Assembly: GCF_042788235.1 (NCBI RefSeq)
Contig: NZ_JBHZOL010000088.1
Coordinates: 1 to 64,000, forward strand
Source: Sphaerothrix epifaneia
GTDB taxonomy: Bacteria; Cyanobacteriota; Cyanobacteriia; Phormidesmidales; Phormidesmidaceae
Length of the DNA: 64,000 nt
Direction of reading: 5' to 3'
The notes beneath the pieces are model-generated. The model was not told where the DNA came from. It made no database searches and saw nothing but the letters and a program-made list of their open reading frames with translations. This document shows, piece after piece, positions 46,037 through 54,040 of the stretch; within the stretch, counting starts at the first letter, position 1, and every line of letters begins with the position of its first letter. The translations under genes were made by a program, and so were the position numbers.

Positions 46037-46623
46037 ATATGCTCAAATTGATTGATTTAGTAGTGGGAACTAGTTTTAAGTTCAGACTTCAATTAGTATT
46101 CAAACTCACCTTTAAAATTAGTAAGGCTTTTACAGGTTCGAGTAAAGGATACATAAATTAAACACCCCTACAATAGAATATATGAACTTTCCTGAACTAA
46201 GAAGTGCAGCTAAATCTTACAGATAAATCAGTTGAGTTTCTTTCAAGTACCCTGTTAAATTGAGAAATGTTACAACATTTCTCAATTTAATTAAGTGCAA
46301 ATATGCTTTTGATTTTTGTTAGCCTTTTTTACTTTTTGAACCGGGCTGATTGTCAACGAACTTTGTAAATTGACATAAGTGCTAAAGGCTTGGCCAATAC
46401 TGTACTAGAAGTCTCCAACTCGTACAAGCGTTAGCAACTACTTCCTCATCTCAAGCAGCAACCGAAAGCAGGGAACTTCACTTACTGAGGTTGAGTCTTT
46501 GCAATCTCAGTAAAAGCTAACACGGTCTTTTTTTGAATAGCAAGAGTAGGGAAAGGTCAGATAGTCAGATCTTATATTTTGGGAATCAGGAGTCTTGTGA
46601 ACAACTTGACTGAGTGCAGTTCT
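46037..46623. other. 587-bp intergenic region of the island
   Basis: Separates the secreted pair from the TPR gene. It is AT-rich with no supportable gene. It contains the 36-bp inverted repeat at 46255-46290. The promoter of the secreted pair must be in its left part, but I cannot define it. Confidence 0.4.
46255..46290. repeat. Perfect 17-bp inverted repeat
   Basis: TTAAATTGAGAAATGTT (46255-46271), AC, then its exact complement (46274-46290). Too symmetric and AT-rich for a usual terminator. It could be an operator for the secreted pair 219 bp downstream, or a transcript end for the TPR gene. Confidence 0.9.
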
Positions 46624-48096
46624 TTACGTAAAGAAGGAATAAAGCTTGACGACTAGACTATGCCAAATTTCGTAAAAAACCCGACGTAGGCTAATTTTGC
46701 CTTCGCTGTTGTGCCACAGTCCGATTTTGAAAACACCGTAAAAAGCGAGTCTAATAGCCTTAATCCGCTGTCGCCGCTGCCAATAAATGTGACCCATTAC
46801 TAACAGCAGATATCCCTGCAAATGGCGAGCCTTTGTAGCGCGTGCAAGGCGACGGATTTGCACAGCGCAGTGCAGTGCTTTGTCTAGCTCTTGAGTATAG
46901 CTGTAGCAATAGCAGAGGTTAAACCATGATTGGCACTCAGCTATGTGATCTTCTAGGCGCTGAAAGCCTAATAAGGCTTGCTGAGTATAGGCGATCGCGG
47001 GTTTCCATCGACCCCATCTAGCATAAACCGCCCCTAGCGCACTAGTGGCAAGGCAAGTATCACGTCGGTTGCCAATGCTGCTGCTATGAGCCAAAGCCAA
47101 CTCAAAATGGGCGATCGCCTGCGACCATTTCTGTTGATTGGTGTAAGCATATCCCACACTATGAGCGGCGGCAGCAATCTTTTCTGCTAACTGTAGTTGC
47201 TGAGTGAGTTCTAAGCGCTGCTGTAAAGAATCTAGGGAGTAGAACTGCCCCCGATTAAGATAGCTGCCTTCTAACTCCATCAGAATATTTAACTTTTCAT
47301 CTAGACGATCTGTCGTTTGCACAATCTTCCAGGCTTTGAGATGGTGGGCGGTCGCTTTGGAAACTTGACGCTTGGCGTCATAGACTATCCCAAGCCCAGA
47401 TAGCGCTCTAGCTTCTTGTAGGCGATCGCCTAGATCTCTTGCCAATTTAAGATGCTGCTGACAATACTGCTGAGACAAATCTAAATTGACTTGGTAATAG
47501 CTGCGCAGACGGCTTAGTGCGCCCAAAGCTCGCATCTCTGCATGGGGATTTTGTAGTTTTTGAGCTAACTGTAGTTGCTGAGTATAAGCCGCGATCGCTT
47601 CAGCACAATTACCTGCTACTCGATGGACTTCACCAAGACCGTACAACAAAAAAGCATTCAAGCTATCGTCTAGCTTGTTGAGTAGGGTTTGATACAAGTC
47701 TTGCTGCTGGGCATAGTGTCCCCACCATCCAATCTGCCGATGTAAAGGCTGAGTAAAGTGGCCTTCAATCGGCAACCACAGAATATGTGCACAAAGTTGC
47801 CATTCTTGTAGCTGACTGAGATGATAAAACACTTCTAGTAAACCCTTGACCCTCTCCAAGGAAGTGTCGTTAGCAGGCTGATAGGTCGTCAACCAGTAAT
47901 AAGCTGCTTGCCAATGGGCTTGCTCCATCAGGCAAGTTTGCGGCGTTGCGAGTGCTTGAGACACTGCATTTTGTAAACCTATTCGATTCAGAAATTTAGG
48001 GTTGAGAGAGCTAATTCCCCAAACAATCTGAACTTCTGACCAAGTCAGCTGTAGGCAAGAAGCCGACTGATTTGGCTGCCTACCTGTTTTTTCCAT
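46624..48096 (-). CDS. Tetratricopeptide repeat protein
   Basis: 490 residues made of helical repeats. About nine TPR units are visible, for example LLYGLGEVHRVAGNCAEAIAAY, ALSGLGIVYDAKRQVSKATA and ATSALGAVYARWGRWKPAIAY (each partly cited). There is no catalytic domain and no signal peptide. The ATG lies 17 bp inside the end of the NB-ARC gene in another frame, so translation is coupled. Together they look like a split STAND protein, with ATPase and repeat sensor on separate chains. An in-frame stop just upstream of the ATG argues against a broken fusion. Confidence 0.8.
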   Translation of the reverse strand: MEKTGRQPNQSASCLQLTWSEVQIVWGISSLNPKFLNRIGLQNAVSQALATPQTCLMEQAHWQAAYYWLTTYQPANDTSLERVKGLLEVFYHLSQLQEWQLCAHILWLPIEGHFTQPLHRQIGWWGHYAQQQDLYQTLLNKLDDSLNAFLLYGLGEVHRVAGNCAEAIAAYTQQLQLAQKLQNPHAEMRALGALSRLRSYYQVNLDLSQQYCQQHLKLARDLGDRLQEARALSGLGIVYDAKRQVSKATAHHLKAWKIVQTTDRLDEKLNILMELEGSYLNRGQFYSLDSLQQRLELTQQLQLAEKIAAAAHSVGYAYTNQQKWSQAIAHFELALAHSSSIGNRRDTCLATSALGAVYARWGRWKPAIAYTQQALLGFQRLEDHIAECQSWFNLCYCYSYTQELDKALHCAVQIRRLARATKARHLQGYLLLVMGHIYWQRRQRIKAIRLAFYGVFKIGLWHNSEGKISLRRVFYEIWHSLVVKLYSFFT

Positions 48097-49588
48097 GCTT
48101 CCAGGTTTTTAATCTAGCCAGAGCCGTGCAGCGAATTAAGTTGTGTAGCCGATAAAGAATTCGACTGCTCGTTCTTTCAGGTTCTAGCAAAAATCGCCGC
48201 TGCAAGACTTGAAATGCCGTATTCAGGGCTTCAGTAGAAGATTCTGTCATCAAGCAGAGCCAAGCCTGTCGCTCAACAGCCTGACGATAGGTTGCGCCCA
48301 TACACAATAGCTGGTGCGCTAAAGGAGCTGTTTTTTCTAACTGATCAAGCGATCGCTGAATCCGCTTTTGTACTAGTTCAGCTAAATCTAGGCTATAGGC
48401 ATCAAGTTTTGGATAGCTCTGCTGATTTTTGCTAGTTTCAGCCATCCACTGCTGAAAATATTCGATTTCTGCGCCATAGTCATGCCAGTAAGCCTGGATA
48501 TTGCCTATAAAAGGTTCGTTCAGGATATCTCCAGCGATGACTTTTAGAGCTAAAGGATGGCCTTCGTAGGTATGAATACATTGTTGCAGGATATGCCTTG
48601 ATTCTGGCTCAGTAGTGTCCTGAATACCCCAAGCGGTAAACAAGTCAAAAGCGTCTTTGGCAGAGAGTCCTTTTAACTTATATTCATAGGTGCGATCGGT
48701 ATATCGCCCTTCGGCGAAGACTGGTAGTTTTAGCTGAGACGTCACAATTATTAGGCTTTGGGTATCACGGGTGCGAACAAACTCATCTAAAAATCGGTAA
48801 ATCCAGGGATCTAACGTCGGCGAATTTCCAGAAGCTATCTCAAAAGCCTCTTCGACCATATCTAGAATGAAGCACTGAGGGGTTTCCCTCAGATTTGACA
48901 TTACTCTTTCTAAAAGCGTTTCAGACGCAGCCAGATTTTCGTTTACACAATGGCTACCCAAAATAGCCTGAGCTAAATTTAAAAAATTAGAGTCTTTTTT
49001 CTCAAAGCGAACGCTAGCAATGCGAGAGAAGCGGCTTTCAGTATCGAGGGCGATCGCCAATCGAGCTGCTAAAGAAGTCTTACCAATACCAGAGATGCCG
49101 ACTAATGCTAGTAACCGACAGTTTGTTAATTTTTGACTCAGGTACTCAAGTTCTTGCTCTCGCCCGACCCAGCGAATGCAATCACCCAGAAAGTCAATCT
49201 TAATACCTGAAGTGGCAGCAAGGTGAAGCTCAGCTTGGTCTACAGCAGAGCAGCGTAATACTGCCTGTTTCTGCTGCGATCGCTCTAAATAAGCTTTGAC
49301 ATTGTGCTTACTAACTCGCTGATTGGGTTGAAGAAAACCAGCGTGCTGAAGTGCGCCACTGAGGAGATTCCAAAGCTGATAAGCCGTTGATCGCTGTAAT
49401 GTATTAACCGAGTTGATAAACAGCGCTGGATCTGGATCTTCTTGAATCAACCTGTAAATCTTTCTGTAGTCATGTCCCATCAGAATTCCTTGCAATAGTT
49501 TTAGCTGCAAAGGACTCAGGGGGCGGCCACGATAATCTTCAACCAGCCAATTAGCCCATTCAAGCAGGGATGAGATTAATTCAGGCAT
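48080..49588 (-). CDS. STAND/NB-ARC ATPase with N-terminal helix-turn-helix-like domain
   Basis: 502 residues. Residues 1-105 (LSPLQLKLLQGILMGHDYRKIYRL ... QRSTAYQLWNLLSGAL, partly cited) match the N-terminal HTH-like domain common in cyanobacterial NB-ARC and vWA-MoxR-associated proteins. The NB-ARC core starts with VGREQELEYL; Walker A is GISGIGKTSLAARLA (about 163-177); FILDMVEEAFE is a Walker B candidate; GHPLALKVIAG is the GxP motif. Likely a ligand-gated switch, possibly in defence or regulation. It lies 117 bp downstream of the second hox-leader copy. Confidence 0.82.
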   Translation of the reverse strand: MPELISSLLEWANWLVEDYRGRPLSPLQLKLLQGILMGHDYRKIYRLIQEDPDPALFINSVNTLQRSTAYQLWNLLSGALQHAGFLQPNQRVSKHNVKAYLERSQQKQAVLRCSAVDQAELHLAATSGIKIDFLGDCIRWVGREQELEYLSQKLTNCRLLALVGISGIGKTSLAARLAIALDTESRFSRIASVRFEKKDSNFLNLAQAILGSHCVNENLAASETLLERVMSNLRETPQCFILDMVEEAFEIASGNSPTLDPWIYRFLDEFVRTRDTQSLIIVTSQLKLPVFAEGRYTDRTYEYKLKGLSAKDAFDLFTAWGIQDTTEPESRHILQQCIHTYEGHPLALKVIAGDILNEPFIGNIQAYWHDYGAEIEYFQQWMAETSKNQQSYPKLDAYSLDLAELVQKRIQRSLDQLEKTAPLAHQLLCMGATYRQAVERQAWLCLMTESSTEALNTAFQVLQRRFLLEPERTSSRILYRLHNLIRCTALARLKTWKHGKNR

Positions 49589-49704
49589 TGAGAGGACACG
49601 GAAAACGGCAGAGGCTTATTTCAGTATTCCCTCGCTTGCCATACTTTCACTTACGAGAATTTTTTGAATAGCCGTACATTACACAAGGCAACGACGCACC
49701 CGAA

Positions 49705-49821
49705 GCAGTTTCCTCCTCAAGCTTCTAGGCCCAGGTTGAGAACGTTCAGGCGATCGCGCTTTGGCAACTACCCGACTTCATCTCTGACGGTAGAAAATAA
49801 ATCTGAGGAAACTGTGAGGAT
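49705..49821 (-). repeat. 117-bp direct repeat, copy B
   Basis: Exact copy of 44397-44513. It keeps the GAGGAGGAAA ribosome-binding site but no hoxE follows. It lies between the GH57 stop (49841) and the NB-ARC gene, pointing leftward, so any hox promoter inside it would read into NB-ARC-TPR. Confidence 0.97.
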
Positions 49822-49840
49822 TAGAGACTAAAGGGTCGGC

Positions 49841-51430
49841 TTAGAGCGGTCGATAAACCCGATAGTTGATATTCGGAAAGATATTGTCGATCGCCTCGAC
49901 TTTTTCCAACCAGCCCGCATCAATCTTGCCAGCCAAAACATCTTCCCACAGCTTGCTAAAACGCTGTAGGTGCGATCGCGTCCGCCGCACCGCATAGGGC
50001 ACCATGGTGCCTGTGCGCATAATAAAAGCCCAATCTGAAGACTGCGCCAGCAATAGCTCCCGCGCTGCCTGGTTAAGAGCCCGCCATTCCAGTTCATCGG
50101 TAGGTTCCCGCTGAGCCAGTTCAATCATGCGTTCTGCGGCCTTATGCAGATGAGGATAAATCCAGGCGTTGGTTTCGTTGAGCCAATATTCGTGAAAGCC
50201 CTTATAGCCCCAGCTTGACTGAGACGGGCGACAAACCTGCTGGGTCGGCTGAGCCTGCAAATAGTCAGACAGATGAGTCATCTGGTAAGACTGCTGATCA
50301 TGCCAAGACTTGCGGAACAAAAAGTCGATAAACCAAGGCCCTTCATACCACCAGTGGCCAAACAATTCGGCATCGTAGGGCGACAGCACAATCGGCGGGC
50401 GCTGCATCAAGCTATACAGATATTCCATCTGCCGCTCACGGTTGAACATAAAGTTGGCCGCATGTTCCGCCGCTTTTTCTTTGGCCCAGTAGGGGTCATA
50501 AAGTTCTTTTTCCGCTAGCCCCAGACCTTTACCCGTAATTTTGTGATACTTAATACCCACATTTTTGCGCTGGCCGTTAGGCATGATGTAGGGCTTGATA
50601 TATTCGTATTCAGCATCCCAGCCTAAGTCACGGTAAAACTCCCGATATTCAGCAGCGCCGGGATAGCCCACCTGAGACGACCAAACCTGCTGGGAAGACT
50701 CATGATCGCGGCCAAAAGCCGCTACCCCTGTTTCAGTAAAGATGGGGGCATAAGAGCCAAAACGGGGGCGCGGACGGGCGTAGAGAATGCCATGACCGTC
50801 GGTGATGAAGTAGCGCAAACCCGCATCGGCCAGCATTCGCTCTACGCCTTCGTAGTAGGCACATTCGGGTAGCCAAATCCCAGCGGGCATCTGGCCAAAG
50901 GTGTCTTGATAATGCTCACAGGCGATTTGAATCTGTGCCCAAACCGCTTCAGGATACATTTTCATCAGCGGCAGATAGCCGTGGGTGGCTCCGCAGGTGA
51001 TGATATCGAGGTTGTTGCTATCTTGATACTGCTTAAAAGCGTTTACCAGGTTGCCGTCATAGTGCTCCCAAACCTGCCGTACCTGGTTAAATTCTTTGGC
51101 GTAGTATTCCGCCAGATATTTCAGGTGACCGTTGTGCGTATTGCGTTCAATTTCCATCTCTGCTAGCTCTTCTAGCTGAGCCAGATGATGGTCGTAGCGC
51201 TCCTGTAGCAGGTTATCTTGCAGCATCGACACCAAAGGCGGCGTCATGCTCATGGTTAGCTTAAAGTCAATGTTGTCTCGCTTCAGCCCCTCAAACATCA
51301 GCAGGAGCGGCACATATGTCTCTGTAATTGCCTCAAATAGCCATTCTTCCTCCAGCACATAGTCACTTTCGGGATGTCGCACAAAGGGCAGATGGGCGTG
51401 AAGGACTAAGGCTAAATATCCGATACTCAT
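49841..51430 (-). CDS. GH57 1,4-alpha-glucan branching enzyme (DUF1957)
   Basis: Glycogen-branching enzyme of glycoside hydrolase family 57. Starts MSIGYLALVLHAHLPFVRHP, a GH57 motif 1. The catalytic nucleophile is E189 in GIWLPECAY and the acid/base is D353 in SPYDAELFGHWWYEGP. The C-terminal helical domain carries SSWGYKGFHEYWLNETNAW. 529 residues, full length. Before the island it would have lain directly upstream of hoxE on the same strand. Confidence 0.93.
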   Translation of the reverse strand: MSIGYLALVLHAHLPFVRHPESDYVLEEEWLFEAITETYVPLLLMFEGLKRDNIDFKLTMSMTPPLVSMLQDNLLQERYDHHLAQLEELAEMEIERNTHNGHLKYLAEYYAKEFNQVRQVWEHYDGNLVNAFKQYQDSNNLDIITCGATHGYLPLMKMYPEAVWAQIQIACEHYQDTFGQMPAGIWLPECAYYEGVERMLADAGLRYFITDGHGILYARPRPRFGSYAPIFTETGVAAFGRDHESSQQVWSSQVGYPGAAEYREFYRDLGWDAEYEYIKPYIMPNGQRKNVGIKYHKITGKGLGLAEKELYDPYWAKEKAAEHAANFMFNRERQMEYLYSLMQRPPIVLSPYDAELFGHWWYEGPWFIDFLFRKSWHDQQSYQMTHLSDYLQAQPTQQVCRPSQSSWGYKGFHEYWLNETNAWIYPHLHKAAERMIELAQREPTDELEWRALNQAARELLLAQSSDWAFIMRTGTMVPYAVRRTRSHLQRFSKLWEDVLAGKIDAGWLEKVEAIDNIFPNINYRVYRPL

Positions 51431-51553
51431 AGGTAATTACTGTTATTAGAAGACAACAGATGTCTAAAAGGACGAGACAGCGCTAGCTACATTGCCAAAA
51501 TTGTAAAGCAAAAGTAAAAGGTAAGATTGCGAATTTAGCGATCGCGCTAAAAT

Positions 51554-51591
51554 GCCAGACCTCATTAAGGGAACCGACTTGCTGGTCTGGC
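51554..51591 (+). terminator. Hairpin with T-run, upstream of GGDEF gene
   Basis: GCCAGAC (51554-51560) pairs with GTCTGGC (51585-51591), followed by TCAGTTTTT. It has the form of a rightward terminator with a 24-nt loop, but no rightward gene precedes it. It may end a small RNA. Confidence 0.4.
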
Positions 51592-51696
51592 TCAGTTTTT
51601 CACGGCGATGATGCCAACCTGGCTTTGAAGGGGCTACAGCGTATTGGTTCAACTGCCCGCACAAGCGCTAAAAACTGTATAATGAGGCACTTTTTG

Positions 51697-51782
51697 CCGC
51701 TATGGTCGCTCAGGTTAGCCACTCAAATGGTTGAAAGCCGCTGATAGAAAACCTTTCCTGCTGCCCTCAGCCATCTGCCTTT
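51697..51782 (-). repeat. Inverted copy (6) of dispersed intergenic repeat
   Basis: Its reverse complement reads GGCTGAGGGCAGCAGGAAAG, then TCAGCGGCTTTCAA, matching copy 3. It ends with GCTATAGCGG-like sequence GACCATAGCGGCA. Confidence 0.55.
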
Positions 51783-51959
51783 GATACCCCACTCTATGGG
51801 CTAGGTCGTTATCCTGATAGCGGCGCTTGAGTCAAAAACAACCGCAACGCCCCCTCAGCTTGCTGGCTAGGGCGCTCAAAGCCGCCTTGTCTCAGTAAAC
51901 TTTGAAAAGCAAACTGTTTTTAGGACAACGCCGTTATCGCAATGAGTCAATGAAAGTCA

Positions 51960-52958
51960 ATGACAACGGTTTTAGTGGTTGATGACGATAGCGTCATCCG
52001 CTTTTTGTTAAAGCGAACCCTGCAACAAGAAGACTTTGAAGTGCTAGAGGCTGCTAACGGGTCAGACTGCTTGACCATTTGCAACTCGTTTCCGGTTGAC
52101 CTCGTCCTTCTCGATGCGTTGCTACCAGAAATGAATGGCTTCGACTGCTGTGCGCGCCTGCAGCAAGATCTAGCAGAAGCCTGCCCTCCCATTTTGATGA
52201 TTACGGGTCTATCAGATCGCGATTCGGTTGATCGGGCTTTCGATGTGGGGGCGACCGATTATGTGACTAAACCCATTCACATCGCGGTTCTCCGGCGACG
52301 GGTCAAACATATTTTGCAAGAACGCTGGATGGTGACTGAGCTAAGGCATCAGTTAGCGGAAAGCCAGCTTTTGCGCCATCAGCTCGAAACCGTTAACCAT
52401 CAGTTGATGCGGTTGGCTAACCTTGACAGTTTGACCCAGTTGGCTAACCGTCGCTACTTTGACCAAACGCTACAGCAAGAGTGGCGACGGCTAACGCGAG
52501 AACAAAAACCCTTAGGTCTGCTGCTTTGTGATGTGGACTGCTTTAAGGCTTATAACGATGCCTATGGTCATTTAGCGGGAGACGCCTGTTTAGCCAAAAT
52601 TGCTCAAGTTTTAGGAGAAAACATTCGACGAGCCGCCGATTTAGCCGCCCGCTATGGTGGAGAAGAATTTGTTATCCTCCTGCCTAACACCGATTTGGCG
52701 GGCGGGCTGGTAGTTGCAGAAAATATTCGGCAGCAGGTTGAGCAGCAGCACATTCCTCACTGCGGCTCCCCAGTGCAGCCAGTGGTAACCTTAAGCATTG
52801 GGGTAGCTTGTTTGATGCCCAGCCATGATACAGAACCGGAAAACCTGATTGGCAGAGCCGATCAGGCTCTTTATCTGGCTAAGTTTCGCGGTCGCAATCG
52901 GGTGATTAGCTATGAAGCGGCAGAAGCGGCTAAGCGTCTTTGGAAAAGCGAAAGCTAG
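51960..52958 (+). CDS. Response regulator with GGDEF diguanylate cyclase domain
   Basis: 332 residues. Receiver domain (1-120) with VVDDDS and phospho-acceptor D52 (LVLLDALLPEMNG). A short linking helix (about 125-160) leads to the GGDEF domain (about 165-325), with active site GGEEF and an intact inhibitory RxxD (RAAD) five residues before it. An active c-di-GMP synthase with product inhibition is therefore expected. Its histidine kinase is not adjacent. Confidence 0.93.
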   Translation: MTTVLVVDDDSVIRFLLKRTLQQEDFEVLEAANGSDCLTICNSFPVDLVLLDALLPEMNGFDCCARLQQDLAEACPPILMITGLSDRDSVDRAFDVGATDYVTKPIHIAVLRRRVKHILQERWMVTELRHQLAESQLLRHQLETVNHQLMRLANLDSLTQLANRRYFDQTLQQEWRRLTREQKPLGLLLCDVDCFKAYNDAYGHLAGDACLAKIAQVLGENIRRAADLAARYGGEEFVILLPNTDLAGGLVVAENIRQQVEQQHIPHCGSPVQPVVTLSIGVACLMPSHDTEPENLIGRADQALYLAKFRGRNRVISYEAAEAAKRLWKSES

Positions 52959-52961
52959 CGT

Positions 52962-53993
52962 CTAGTTTTTAGACTGGAGCTGTCTAAAGGTTTGATACAT
53001 TTCGGGCAAGCGGCGGTAGACGGCAGCCGCCCGCAGGTAAATTTGGTGCGGCAAGGCGGGGCTACCGGAAACAGTGGTATGAGGTCGAATGTTGGTATGA
53101 ATGCCTGATTGGGCACCTACAATGACGCCTGTACCGATTTCAACCTGGTTAGAGACGCCGACTTGACCGCCCAAAATTACCCGATCGCCAACGCTTACGC
53201 CCCCGGCTAAGCCCACTTGAGCTGCCATCACGACTGCTTCACCGATTTGGCAGCCGTGGGCAATGTGAACCAGGTTGTCTAACTTGGTCTGGCGTTTGAT
53301 GCGGGTTTCTCCTACTGCTGGGCGATCAACGGTAGAGTTACAGCCAATTTCGACGCCGTCTTCTAAAACGGTACGGCCTGACTGCTCCATTTTTTCCCAG
53401 CCTGTGGCGGTTGGCACAAAGCCAAACCCTTCTGAACCGATGGCAGCGCCGCTGTGAATCACACAGTCTGCCCCGATTTGCGTGCGCTCGTGAATTACAC
53501 AGTTGGCGTGGAGAATGCTGCGATCGCCAATACAGGCTGCTGGATAGATGACGACGTTGGGATGAATACAAACGCCGCTGCCTAGCTGAACATCGGCTTG
53601 AATCACCACATTGGCTCCGATAGAAACGTTGTCTCCTAGCTGGGCTGAAGGAGCAATGACAGCGCTGGGATGAATGCCGGGGGCGGGTCTAAAGGGCTGA
53701 TAAAACAGCGCGATCGCACGGGCAAAAAACAGCCGGGGTTCAGGGACGCTTAACCAGGCGATCGCTCGTGCATTTGCCTGAGATTGCAGTTCAGCCGCCA
53801 GCGGCAAAATCAGCGCACTCGCCTGGGTCGTCTCTAGGTAACGAGCAAATTTGGTGCCCTCTACATAGCTCAACTGGCCTGCGATCGCTTCGTCAATAGC
53901 GGCGACTCCCGTAATCTCAGGATTGCGATCGCTAAAATTAATCAGGCTGTTTTGATCAGTCTTCAGTTTCTGGACGATTTCGCTGAATTTCAT
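52962..53993 (-). CDS. lpxD: UDP-3-O-acylglucosamine N-acyltransferase LpxD
   Basis: Second acyltransferase of lipid A synthesis. A short N-terminal domain (1-100) is followed by left-handed hexapeptide repeats (about 105-310, IGANVVIQADVQLGSGVCI and similar), with the catalytic His in VHIAHGCQIGE. 343 residues, complete. It is convergent with the GGDEF gene, with 3 bp between. The other lpx genes are not in the window. Confidence 0.93.
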   Translation of the reverse strand: MKFSEIVQKLKTDQNSLINFSDRNPEITGVAAIDEAIAGQLSYVEGTKFARYLETTQASALILPLAAELQSQANARAIAWLSVPEPRLFFARAIALFYQPFRPAPGIHPSAVIAPSAQLGDNVSIGANVVIQADVQLGSGVCIHPNVVIYPAACIGDRSILHANCVIHERTQIGADCVIHSGAAIGSEGFGFVPTATGWEKMEQSGRTVLEDGVEIGCNSTVDRPAVGETRIKRQTKLDNLVHIAHGCQIGEAVVMAAQVGLAGGVSVGDRVILGGQVGVSNQVEIGTGVIVGAQSGIHTNIRPHTTVSGSPALPHQIYLRAAAVYRRLPEMYQTFRQLQSKN

Positions 53994-54040
53994 AGCATTG
54001 CGGAAGGGAGAGTCGCCTACACACTAAAATCTACCGCCCT

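Larger units (their letters stand above)
44514..49704. mobile_element. 5.2-kb inserted segment between direct repeats
   Basis: Unique DNA bracketed by the exact 117-bp repeats. All four genes are leftward: NB-ARC ATPase, TPR protein, small secreted protein, M23 peptidase. The half from 44514 to 46600 is AT-rich and has no GCGATCGC, unlike most of the window; the NB-ARC/TPR half has several. There is no integrase or transposase, so the mechanism is unclear. Joining 44396 to one repeat copy to 49822 would restore a plain GH57-hoxE junction. Confidence 0.65.
51431..51959. other. 529-bp intergenic region with hairpin and repeat
   Basis: Divergent promoter region of the GH57 and GGDEF genes. It holds the hairpin at 51554-51591, a perfect TATAAT at 51678-51683 without a clear -35, and an inverted copy of the dispersed repeat (51697-51782). 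No protein gene is supported. Confidence 0.45.

Noticed and set aside
48080..48096. NB-ARC and TPR genes as one frameshifted gene
   Set aside because: An in-frame TAA lies about five codons upstream of the TPR ATG, and the overlap looks like ordinary translational coupling.
44514..49704. Island as a classical insertion sequence or prophage
   Set aside because: No transposase, integrase or phage gene, and the flanking duplication is far longer than any target-site duplication.
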